A program made the position numbers and the translations under genes. Below are positions 34,901 through 44,965 of a stretch of DNA of 64,000 nt, in pieces; position 1 is the stretch's first letter, and each line of letters begins with the position of its first letter. This DNA comes from Polytrichum commune (lineage: Eukaryota > Streptophyta > Polytrichopsida > Polytrichales > Polytrichaceae). A model generated the notes under the pieces. That model was not told the origin of the DNA. It did not search any database and saw only the letters and a list, made by a program, of their open reading frames with translations. Where the stretch lies: assembly GCA_950295325.1 (NCBI GenBank), contig OX485804.1, positions 53,010,001-53,074,000 on the forward strand, given 5' to 3'.

Positions 34901-37334
34901 CAAAAGAATCCACCATGATTTCCCACTCAAATATAATGTGGACCACATCAAATGTCTATCCACAACAATTCATTTCTAAAGAGTTTGCTGTGAGCCCCTC
35001 TAAATATTTTATTTTTCAAAATTAGCCTGCATCATTCTGCCATTTATGATGGAACTATAGAAATATCATTTGTGATGCTTCACAGCACTGGATCTTGAAG
35101 AAGAGTAGAAACCGATCAAATTTATCAACTTCCCATCCATTTTGATTTCCATTGGAAATTTTTTTGATGAGGTCCACATTGTATTCCATCCACATTATTT
35201 TCTGGTCCCCACTAATAACACATTTTAAGTGTAGTGTTCATGTGGATTGGCTATAGTAAGTATGTATGTTAAATGGTATCAATCTAATGCACCACCACAA
35301 CCATGAAATTGGCAAGTGAATATATGGGTGACTAACAAAGAGAGACACAACATGACAGACAAAAACTCCTGTACCAAGAAAAGGAACTAGCTACATAAGC
35401 TGAAATCAAGCTTACAATCTGGGTATCCTGAGTGCTAAGTGCTGTTGACAGTGAATTGGGTAACCTCACATCCTCAGCTGAAACTTGTGCTCTATCATCT
35501 GGTTGAGGCCCCTGAAATAGAATGACAGACATATTTCAACATCAATAACATTGGTTACTACACATAGTCCCTCAAAGAAGCGTATCCAGAAGTGTGGCCC
35601 CACTGATGACACACCAAATTACTGTATTGACAACACAGTCACAGATAAACCCATGATAAAATAAACCCCCAAGAGCCTAAGGACCTTCATCCTTACAAAT
35701 TGCTCTAGCTTTACATGGAATTCATTCTACTGCTCCAGTGGAGGGTCCCAAAACACACATGGTTCAAATCCATGAGATAACCAAAATGTAGATATCATAA
35801 ATCTCTATCCAGGAAAGAATCTTAAGTTGCAGACATCCGTTTGGTCAATTTTTTTCGGATCCTCCCAAATCTTCCTACCAGACTAATAGTCACCTCCTTG
35901 ACCCAGATATTTTAGAAATTATATATTATCCAATGTGGATTTTGTGCACTACTTAGACAACGTCTCAGGTGCTCCTTTTATGACTCTGCCCTAACAACCA
36001 TAGGTTCTACTGCGAATTTCTATGAGCATCAGCAATGGCTGCTTGTCTAAACAGTGCTACACCCAAGGCAATTACCATTAATAAACTGCATACTTAGGTG
36101 ACCAGTAAGTGTTGAGATCTGCAATAGAGAGAATCCACAGACTGCAGTTCTATACTATTCTGCGCAATATACACTAGAACTTTACTGATCTTTCTGGTAG
36201 GTGGCCTTCACACATTGATCACTACTGCCAATCGTTGATGTTTCAGCAGCCTATCGCTGCAGACCTGATGAGAGAACTATGGTGGTTCACTGCCAATAAA
36301 ATGTGCAGAGTTTGTGAAATTGTACAATACAGAAGATCCAAAAGGACGCTTTCTATCTGCACACTGGCATCATCTTAATGAGCTGATGGGTTTTAGGGTT
36401 TACTACAAAGACGACAGAAACATTATCCAGGTCAATGGATGTACGAGGCATAGTCTAACGTGGCCAGTCTGGATGCAAAGGAACTACTGCAACGGTCAAT
36501 TTGAACTAAAACACACGAGGACAATGCAACCTAATCCTGTGACAACTTACTTTGCAGTATCTACCTCCACAATATTTGGTAAGCAGCTGCTTCCTTGGCA
36601 TTCATTTGAGTTCATGTTGCGTCACAAAGAGGATTAGATGGCAACATTGACCTACAGACTCAATGTCAAAAGGAAAAATAAATGTACTGTTTTGCTTAGA
36701 TTCAACCACCTTCAAATGAATTATCATAAAGCTAGAATATAACCGGGATCCGTTGATGCTCAAATTATAAGGCAGGGGAGAGATAAGGAATTATCCATCT
36801 GTACAGTACTTCCGCAAAATTCTACACATCGTGATTGCCCAATTGAGTCATTTGCTCTCAATTGCAGGAGCTCTTGACAGCAGGTAGGTCTGTAGGACAT
36901 CAATATTAACCCCCCGCAAGGCCTGCACTAAATGTGACCCTGAACAGTGACTCATGGACACAAAGTTCCTCATATGTGTTCTGCGCAGAATTGATGAGAG
37001 AACTACGGTGGCACACTACGATGTGTTCTGCGCTCCAATTGAGACAAATTAACCCCCCAATTTGACGCTTCAAGCTTAAGAGACAGGCAACTCTTCAGCA
37101 TTCGTAGTGGGTGAGTGATTTCCTTAAGGAAATAGAATGCTTGGAATGCAGCGTGGAATAGCGGTGACAATTTAGACTTACAGGAAACGTAAGAAAGGAT
37201 TGGAAGTGCGGGAAATAGACTTCCAAAGCGTTGAAGAGCTCAGTCCTCTTGTAGTTGGAGGGAGCTGCTGCTGTCTTCTTCGTCCCCAGCTGCTCTGCCT
37301 CCACTACAGCCAGCAGGCCCCGATATGACACCAT
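25082..37334 (-). CDS. NUP205: nucleoporin NUP205, N-terminal 1,028 residues (24 exons); C-terminal half not found
   Basis: NUP205 is a large alpha-solenoid scaffold of the nuclear pore inner ring (NUP93 subcomplex). Exons: 37334-37182, 35511-35416, 34773-34699, 34112-34008, 33746-33639, 32742-32583, 32396-32317, 32209-32096, 31890-31666, 31496-31413, 30906-30745, 29887-29771, 29551-29345, 28944-28843, 28718-28572, 28396-28266, 28123-28004, 27269-27122, 26855-26658, 26479-26361, 26180-26030, 25749-25637, 25504-25423, 25168-25082. Phases fit throughout. Conserved blocks in order: PDDRAQVSAEDVRLPNS, GPLEILRLSAGLWFTERR, the ERLLNAGLRTRL region, the VWAVYLMLTEDG region, WNFVQFAGEDQTSHWTLVAF, DIEPLFKLLPYENVPPYLK, LLEQYDLPVP, FELNEVEARVEEYPST, LVEKWELAAAALHHFEL, GKVIYHNLMSILMLGVNS, LLEYVRYDKLPLIQ, FIEDYATCLQA, THLLLSFDLNQPIE and LIHELCVDPVTCGP. 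Two introns use GC donors. Plant NUP205 is about 1,840 aa, so about 800 residues are missing after exon 24. The visible part has no premature stop. Confidence 0.93.
25505..25636 (-). other. GC-AG intron in NUP205 (intron 22)
   Basis: The donor is TTCAG|GCAAAC and the acceptor TTTGCAG|C. Using the GC donor gives HHFSCLWVILDFLD, which follows the family's HYSCLKVILEMLE. The next GT downstream (GAG|GTCCCT) leaves the frame wrong and hits a stop in exon 23. Confidence 0.8.
26480..26657 (-). other. GC-AG intron in NUP205 (intron 19)
   Basis: The donor is TACCAG|GCATGT and the acceptor TCTGCAG|CC. The join restores WSPVYQPIHIVLSRD, matching WRPLYQPLDIILSQD in Arabidopsis. The nearby GT (CCT|GTATAC) would drop three conserved residues (VYQ). 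Confidence 0.75.
28945..28995. repeat. (CAA)n microsatellite in NUP205 intron 13
   Basis: An uninterrupted ACAACAACA run of about 11 units lies next to the acceptor of exon 14 (28,944). On the transcript strand this is a GTT repeat a few bases upstream of the splice site. Length variation could affect recognition of the exon 14 acceptor. Confidence 0.85.
30990..31330. mobile_element. palindromic MITE-like element B, copy in NUP205 intron 10
   Basis: It shares GTTTTGGTGCATGCTTAGG, GTGCAGGTTTGAACAAAGAA, TTCATTGAGTGCTAAACTCA and the AACAACCA-to-ACTCC right arm with the 8.03-8.35 kb element. The outer arms (GTCGGGAGTTG and CAACTCCCGAC) are inverted. No coding sequence is present. Confidence 0.65.
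34864..35236. mobile_element. MITE-like element D in NUP205 intron 2
   Basis: The terminal inverted repeats are about 30 bp: CACTAAAAAGTGTCATTAGT then GGGGACC on the left, and GGTCCCCACTAATAACACAT then TTTAAGTGTAGTG on the right. Internal symmetry (ATGTGGACCACATC and GATGAGGTCCACAT) makes it nearly palindromic, and it is AT-rich and non-coding. Target-site duplications were not resolved. Confidence 0.7.
35512..37181 (-). other. NUP205 intron 1
   Basis: This is the longest NUP205 intron, with GT-AG borders. It carries a plus-strand frame of 107 codons (36,314-36,637) that I do not consider a gene. Around 36.25 and 36.98 kb a short repeated string (CTGATGAGAGAACTATGGTG and TTGATGAGAGAACTACGGTG) suggests a small duplication. 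Confidence 0.75.
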
Positions 37335-38565
37335 GCCGATGAATAATCAATCAATCAAGGCTCAAAAGAGCAGTGACATAATAATGAGGAGGAGGATCAT
37401 AATCACATAACCAAAGCTCTACTAGGAGGCGGAGGAGACAATAGTGAGTAGTAGTAACCGACGGTGCGGTGGTGTTGCTGCGAAGATGACGATGAAGAAT
37501 GTAGAGGAGACAACCACTTTACAGTGCGGCGTCGGAGAAGGAATTCCTTCCTTAAAGAAGAAGAAAAATAAGATGAAGAACTGTAAGCCAGGAATGGTAC
37601 AGATTGATCTTGGAGCATGAATGCTCTTTCCCACCCCATCTCTGCTCTCCTCCACCAAAACCAGCTCCTCCTGTCCAAATTCCACTCTTAGAATACGCTT
37701 ACACTTGACTCCCCTACTTCAAACACTCGAAACCTGCGAACCCCGGCGAATTGCAACAAGGAAACACTCCTTTGCTCATTCCTCACTCATCCTCGCTGGT
37801 CGTCGTCGTCGTCGTCATCGTGAGCCGTCATTGTTTCTCTGCAAGACTCGGTTGGCAGGGCAGATGATAAGCTGAAAGCCGCAAAAAACAAATGGTTCGT
37901 TTGCACAAAAAAGCCAGTTGCTACCGCTGCTGCTGCGTAGTCTATTATCTCGGATGGCAGCGGGGAGGCAAAAAACGTGACGTGACCGCGGAGCTCGCTT
38001 CATCCTCCTCCTCCCCTCCTGCCGCTCCTCCGACCGACTCATCGTCAGGACTGCCACTGCTGCTACTGCTACTACTAAACCTCCTTGTTGGCCAGGTAGG
38101 CAAGCGGCCAGTCGCTCAGTGCGAGGAGAAAGGGGAAAAGCAACGGAAGGCATTGGATCGTAATAAGTTAAAGCTAAAGTGCGCCTATGACCCTACAGCT
38201 CAGACGCTATGTCGTATCCTTTGGCCGTGCTTGAGTCGCGAGCTTCTTCTCCTTTACCCTAGCCATCATCACCTCATCACATCACCCTCAATTCCTTCAA
38301 CGCAATTGGAATAGAAACCATTTAATACGAATGGAAATGGCAGCAGTAGCTTATCATCCGACTCCGACTCCGACTCCACTGCCGCAGTAATAAGTTACTT
38401 GAGTCATCGTCCCGGATCGTCCTGCAATTTACTATTCGCAAACCCTCGTCGATCGCCAACCTCCACCTCCCCTGGCTTCCTGGGATAAGCCTCCCCGGGT
38501 TTAGGCCCTCGAACCCTAATTTAGCACCACCCTTTTCGGGCAGCGATGAAAAAGCTGCCCCTGTA
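37335..38565 (-). promoter_or_regulatory. NUP205 leader and promoter region
   Basis: This GC-richer stretch upstream of the NUP205 start has runs of short repeats (GTCGTCGTCGTC near 37,801 and CTCCGACTCCGACTCC near 38,361). Overlapping open frames on both strands (up to 140 codons at 37,892-38,314) reflect composition. It probably holds the 5' UTR and promoter. No TATA box or start site could be assigned. Confidence 0.5.
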
Positions 38566-38569
38566 CCGG

Positions 38570-39145
38570 CAGTTCCAGTTTAATCTTGCAGGTGTCCTTC
38601 ATAAAGATCCTACCTAAATAATGTGATGAAGCCCGGGCATCCTTCGGGTCCAAATTCACATTGGATGTAACCCATTCCTCCATGTAAAAATAAGCATAAC
38701 TTTTCTCTTGGACTTGAATCGTTTCATTTCACAACACCTTCTGAGGGGGAATAACAAGAATATGTCGTGCCTTTTATATGTTTGTTGGTGACTTATCTCA
38801 ATTTAAGCTCACTAGATTATGATGATGTCGCATACAAAGTTTTCAATTGCGCATGTTGTCAATGTTAATTATCAATAAGAGTGAGTAATGTAAGTATGAT
38901 AATATCACCTAGAATGATGAAAGAACAGCCCCCGTACTAATGAGTTCAGTTTAATCTTGCATGTGTCATTCATCAAGATAGGATCCAAATCGGGATTGGA
39001 TGTAAGAATCGCATACTAATGTTTCAACAACAATTCCCCATGTAAATAAGCATATCTTTCCTCATGGTGTCACCCAGGAGGAATTAGGAAAATGTCTTGA
39101 CAATTGCATGCTTGTTGTTGATTAATCCCAATTTAAGCTCACTGA
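38570..39145 (+). repeat. direct duplication of about 230 bp
   Basis: The block at 38,575-38,820 recurs at 38,925-39,145. Shared strings in order: CAGTTTAATCTTGCA, GTGTC-TTCAT-AAGAT, CATGTAAA-TAAGCATA, then an AATTTAAGCTCACT end (TCAATTTAAGCTCACTAGAT and CCAATTTAAGCTCACTGATA). Copies have diverged moderately; both are non-coding. Confidence 0.7.
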
Positions 39146-40195
39146 TAAACCAATTTGGAATTTATGACCCCAATTTGTGAGTTAACCCCCCCCCCCCCAC
39201 GCGCGCACGTTCACCCTCCCCATGTGTAGGTTGTTGTGAATGTTAACCCATTCCTCAACAAGGTGACCATGTTTGGTGGTCACAAGGTTTGCACCATATA
39301 TGCTTGAATCTCAACCATTTATTACAAACATTCACATAGGTTCAGTATGAATATGTGAACTCAAGATATGTGGAAAGAAATGCATGAAAGTTGAACATAT
39401 CCATAACTTTGGTGGATCCCAAATGTAATTCTAGAGAACTCCTTTTAGGTAGATTTTGGTAATAGAGAATCAAACAACTTTTCATTGTTGAAGAATGTTA
39501 TGAAGGGGATTTTATGGGGCATGATTTTTACTCTTATTTTCAACACAAAAATAGAAGTGGAGGAATATTTGTTTAATGATGTAGAGCATTGAGAAGGGAA
39601 CATCACTTGTAGGTGAACTTGAACTAACAAGTGAATAGTTACCTATAGGAATATGAGGGAAGATAAGACATGAGCAGTGAGCAATGAACAATGAGCGATA
39701 GTACGTGAGCAGTATAATCTGCCCAATTTAGTAAATAGTCACGGTTTTAGGGTACATATTCTAAAATTGGTACTTGTATTTTCCAAATTTTTCATTGTAA
39801 ATTAGTTGCATTTCTTATAACAAGAATGAATGGAGCTTATCACCATAGATACTTTCAAGGACTATCAATTTATTGTTGATATAACAATCCACACCAAGAC
39901 ATGTCACTTATGGAAATTCTCAAACATGTGGTTGAACATAACACTTGGAATATTACTCGACCTCTACCACACCTACAAGTTCAGGTAGCCATATGACCTC
40001 CTTATAGGGGTACGTTGGAGCGTAAATGAACTTGTCACTATTGTAATCCATGTTGCACAAATATCTAAACACATGTAAAGATGTTTGCAATATACTCATT
40101 TTTTTCCCTTCCCAAAGACTAAGATGACATTTTTATGAAGTATGACATATGCAAAGCGGTATGCCACCAATTGTGACAAGGCATGCAATGTCCTC
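39146..40195. other. AT-rich intergenic DNA
   Basis: There is no gene. A C12 run lies near 39,187. At 39,672-39,735 a GAGCAGTGAGCAATGA-rich segment matches, in reverse, the repeats at 47.2 and 63.7 kb. Confidence 0.5.
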
Positions 40196-43084
40196 CTAAG
40201 AAACAATGTTGATTAACACTCCAAATCTTGGATATGGAATGGCAGTTACTCCAACCACATAATTACCGCCCGTAAGCTCAACATTCTTCCATTTGTTTTT
40301 GTGATCTACCATCGGTGTTGCTAGATTACAGTGCATTATCTTTCCGAACATGAAAGTTGGATGGGCATCTAAGTTTTGTGGAGCATGGAATCTGCCCGGT
40401 AGATTGGGAGTGTTGTAATTGTGTGGAAAGCTTATGGTGAGGAGAGAGAACCTTCTTCTACTGCATTTGGAACCTAGCGTCTTCGAGCACCAATACCTCA
40501 TGCCTTGAGAGATTGGTATTTATCTTCATTGGCCATGTGTTGGATACTACAAACAAATCCAACACATACTTCTTCTTGCTGCAATTTACACAATGCTTGA
40601 CGTCGTGAAGGCAAAACCAAAACTTGTACTCCACATTGTTGGTGCAGCGATAATCATTTTTCAATCTTTTGTACATAGGAGTAGGGGTGCTGAATTTGCT
40701 AATTCTGACAATCTTGCAATCTGCCAATAGGTAGAAGGACAATAAGTCTCTAACACCAATGCGGTATGTGCCACATCATGCTTTGCAGAATTCAAGGACT
40801 CCTCTATACATGCCCTTTTAGCCCTAGTATTTGGGCAAAGATTTGAGTAGTTCGCTTTGTCAATTTGATGTGAATCGCAACCTACTCCTAGTGGTAGATC
40901 CAAAAAGCTTAGACCCCTCCAAAGCACAATCCCTAGTGTTGAGATCTTCCGCCCTAAGGTAGGATTTCATGGCATCTACCAGTACCTTCGGATCTCCACA
41001 CTTGGCAACAACCTTTAATTTCAAAGACGCAGAATCAAAGCCTTTACCAATAGAACCACCTCCCACCCATTATACGTAATTTGCAACCCACATGAATGCA
41101 CGGATCAAATCGTCCATTGTCGCATGAATGCACAGATCAAATCGTACATACAAATCATATTCTTTCCAAATTGTTAGAGCTATTTGTTGTGGATTGTCTT
41201 TGTAAGTTTACATGTTGATAATACTGCACGTTCATCCATAGTCATATCATGCAAAGAATATACAAATTATAGTAGATTGTACATATCGTGATTATTGCAA
41301 AATTAGAAAAATATTACAAAATACACAATTGGTGATGCACTTACAAAAATCATATGACCACCCTATTGCTTATAACAAAAGTGCCAAAAATCCAACCACT
41401 CATAAAGCTAAAAAATGTTTTCTTTTGTGGAAGTTCCAATTGACAACCACCATAAACAAACGATATGATAAGTAGTTCTAAATTCATCCACTTTTTAGTC
41501 TTTTTAGTCCTTGCATAGATGCTTGTGTTGAAACTACAAAGATGCCTTCACATGCGTATGTGTATCCCTTTCCAAAATTTATGACAAATGCATTCGCAAT
41601 CCACCATTGACATACTTGGATCACCTTTATCATAATATTTCTAGCCACAATCCAATTGTCTACCACAAAACCCTTGATATTTATGTTCAGAACTTCATTC
41701 TCCATTATGACAATATTCAAGTTTTTTTCAAAAGAGAGTATGAATTGTGTCATCTTCAAATTGCATCTCACAACACGCAATGGTTAGTACCTTATAAATA
41801 TTTGCTATCGTATACATGGCATGCTAGGGTGGTCCACTCCTTAGACATTTGATGTGGTCAAACATTTTTCATGAATTTTTCATACCTCTTCTAACATGCA
41901 TACACTCAACAAGATCCACAACACTCCCTAGAAGATCTATTGACATTTTAAAGACAAATACTTTATATTTGGACTACCTTGGGAATCTACTACCATAGAC
42001 ATATTCGAAGGCCGAATGGTCTTTAAGCGCCATGATGCTATCCATCGTGTCTATTCCACTACGAACAAAATTCTCAGAGCCCACTACAAAGTTACGACAA
42101 TCTAGAGAGGCAAAAATACTGAATTTATCCATAACGATCTCTAAGGATGAACATGCCAGTTGACGTCCTTCACTATTTGATGGAGATTTGAGGTGGTAAT
42201 CAACATGGAATTATTTGCTCGTTGCCATTATTATAGCAGAGTTTTTGGTGGTGGGTGTTTTCATGATCTCATTGACAACACATTGGTAAGTCATATCAAA
42301 TGATTCATAATATGGACCATTTGACACATGGTATTCATGAACACCAAGATGTATACAAGCCCTCAACATCTCAAAGCCTATATAGTGGTCATATATAATG
42401 AGAGTGTGGCACAACGCAATATACATTGGTGTGCAACAACATATCTTACATTTCAATCATGATTTTTTTTGGAGTAATATTTCTCACAAAAATGGTATAG
42501 GAGTTGATCCAATCTATTCAATACAGTTGAAAACACCTCCATTGCGATATATATAATCATGGTATTTCCTTATGCACTACAGATAATGGATACAGGAAGA
42601 ACATATGAAAGAGAGTCCAAAACCATTTTGAATATTTATTGTTTTTGTTCTGCACACAAAGATGGTTGTTACAAATTTTATCCATGACATCTATAGAATG
42701 GTCATACGCACTAGGAACATTCATAAATATTGGGGGCAACACAAACAAAACATCACCATCAAAAGAAGGTGGCAAATATTTGATTTCAAACACATTTACA
42801 CTACCAAAATTAATTGTGGTAAGATCCGATTTACTCCTAAACTTTGTCAACTTGAATGCATTGAGAGTACTCAAGCCTACATAAGATAAAGAATGATGAA
42901 GAGGTAGATGGGGAGGAGATCTATGGCGAGGCAGTTTCATGTGTAGCAGATTGCGAGGGGTTTTATAAACATCTGTAGAAATAAAAAATGAAGTGAGAGT
43001 TCCAGTTCTAAAAGGAAATGATGATGTGTTTAAAAAAAACAACATGACAAACATCATCATTTGAATCCGAGAGTAGAAGAACAA
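40196..43084 (-). pseudogene. decayed transposon-encoded gene
   Basis: Several minus-strand frames lie in a coherent order but are separated by stops and frame shifts: 43,084-42,557 (YLPPSFDGDVLFVLPP), 42,456-42,211 (CKICCCTPMYIALCH and CIHLGVHEYHVSNGP), 42,150-42,000 (VMDKFSIFASLDCRNFV), 41,960-41,484 (two alternating frames; NIKGFVVDN region), 41,066-40,860 (VVAKCGDPKVLVDAMKSYLR), 40,927-40,661, 40,742-40,458, and 40,501-40,196 (FGKIMHCNLATPMVDHKNKW). The fragments read as one protein of roughly 800-900 residues with a CxxC-type zinc motif near the N-terminus. They resemble multicopy transposon proteins of plant genomes as I remember them; the exact superfamily (perhaps MULE-like) is inference. 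41,067-41,483 may be an intron. It is clearly not functional. Confidence 0.55.
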
Positions 43085-44520
43085 TATAATTGATTGGTTT
43101 TATCTTGACATTAGCCATAATAGATAGTTGGACAGTGAATGTGCATAAATTGTTTGTTAATACAACAGTTGATGTTTGAACATGAGAATCAAAAAGACAT
43201 ATAATTTTAAATGACCATGGACCCAAACTTTTAAGAATGATCATCTTCACTTGTATTTTTCTACAATAAGATTGTTTCCAAGATATCACCATTCACAAAA
43301 TACATCCTTTGCTTTATGTATAAGGTTCCTATCCGGAGATTGAACATCAAATTAAGCAAATCCTTTGAGACACTCACATGACCATGATTCTCATTTATGT
43401 AGATAAAAATACAATCAAACTACATAAGATGTTGAACGTGGACATAATATGAGAAAAATAACACAAAAATAAAGAAACCCAAAATCTAATTGTAGAAATA
43501 ATATATATATATATATATTGTGAATCAATGTCATTATTAGAAGAATAAATCTTTAAAGGGTGAATGCGACAACCCACAAACCCAATAACACATGGTAAAA
43601 TCGCGGTAAAACAAAACATAAAAAGAATAGTGGTAATACATAGTAATCTTGTTGTGTGGAAGGAAATAGAAAATGATTATTATAGATGTACAAAACTAAA
43701 AAGCACATCCCCACCCCAACACTAACCCTAACCCTTTAATTTGATGTTTAAGTGATTGTTTGGGGCAAGGTTTGATCAACCAACCTCCCACACTTTGGCC
43801 CTTCATACTAGGATCTTCAAGCCGAAAAAATGGGATGTGTTATAGATCACTAAAATAATAATAAATTTGTATGTTGTCAAAGTAATTTGAAATAAATATT
43901 TTAATCAATATAGTACTTATACGTAGGAGTATGCATCAAACATCATATGAGTGTGATAAAATGCAGGTTGTGTAGCGTTTAGACTTTAGCATTACAAATG
44001 CAAGAGGAAAAACATCATGAGAATAATATTCATTTGAGTGATTGAAAAAGAAGAAGAAAATGGAAATGATTGTATATTCCAACAAGAATAGTTTGCAAGT
44101 AGCATAAGGAAGAAATCCCAAAACATAGTGCACAAATATATTGTTAATTTAAGAAAAAACATAAAAGAGTATAGAGATTTGTGAAATGAAACTAAACAAT
44201 GAGGAGGAAGAAGTAGACCTTGATGCAAATGTAGTCGATGATATCCCAAAAGAATTGCATATTTTAAATGAAGAAGAGGATGAAAATGATGAGAATAGGA
44301 GCTTTAAAGAAGCCAAAAACAACACCAATGACAAACACAAAGCAAATGAAGGCAAAGGATATTTGAAAAGCGTAAGAACACACCTTGAACTTATATCGTT
44401 TCGGCAAATCAAAGTGCTACAAAAATCAAAGTTCCAACAAATAGGCATTAACAACAATTTAAAAAGAAATTGATTGTCCTCGTATTATAAGAACATAATA
44501 AATGTATTATGAATAATAAT
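43085..44520. other. AT-rich intergenic DNA
   Basis: There is no convincing gene. It includes an AT microsatellite at about 43,500-43,520 and an acidic, low-complexity plus-strand frame (44,186-44,473) overlapped by minus-strand frames, which I do not accept. A short CCCTAACCCT string near 43,725 is too short to be telomeric. Confidence 0.5.
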
Positions 44521-44539
44521 AAAACGTGAAAGTACAAAG

Positions 44540-44965
44540 GAGTAATGATAGTGCCGCCAACACCTGGGAGGCGGAAAATTTAAATGGGTTTGGGTAGGAT
44601 TAGGGATTTTAGCAATGCCACTAGTATCCGGAAGAAAGAAAACCAAAATAGATTTGGGTAGGATTGGAGATATTGGCGGTGCCTCCAATACCCTGGGGAG
44701 AGAAAATGAAAATGGGTTTGAGTAGGACTTGGAAGACTGGTGGTAATGCCAATGCCCAGAGAAGGTAATGAATTTGGATTCCGGCAGGCTTGGCGGTATT
44801 GGCCGTAAAAATAGGTTTGGTGATGAAAATGGGTTTTGTCAAGTCTAGGTTATTGTCGGTGCCGCTAATACCCGGGAGAGAAACTGAAAATGGGTTTGGG
44901 TAGAATTGGGATATTAGCAGTGCCTTCAATACCTTGGAGAGTGAAAATGAAAATGGTTCTTTGTA
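44540..44965. repeat. degenerate tandem repeat, unit about 70-80 bp
   Basis: Six or so units share AAAATGGGTTTGGGTAGGAT, TGGGGATATT, GGCGGTGCC, AATACC and GGGAGAGAAAATG in that order (for example near 44,575, 44,650, 44,708, 44,825 and 44,885). Short minus-strand frames are readings of the repeat. Confidence 0.75.

Noticed and set aside
36314-36637. 107-codon plus-strand frame
   Set aside because: It lies wholly in NUP205 intron 1 on the opposite strand, has no splice partners, and matches no family I know.
37892-38314. 140-codon plus-strand open frame near the NUP205 promoter
   Set aside because: It has low-complexity Ser and Leu runs, competing open frames on both strands in GC-richer DNA, and no recognisable motif. 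It is better explained as leader and promoter composition.
43715-43740. CCCTAACCCT string suggesting telomeric repeat
   Set aside because: Only about two units are present, within ordinary AT-rich DNA; this is expected by chance.
44186-44473. 95-codon acidic plus-strand frame
   Set aside because: It is simple GAA/GAT-rich sequence with equally long frames on the other strand. No conserved motif is visible.
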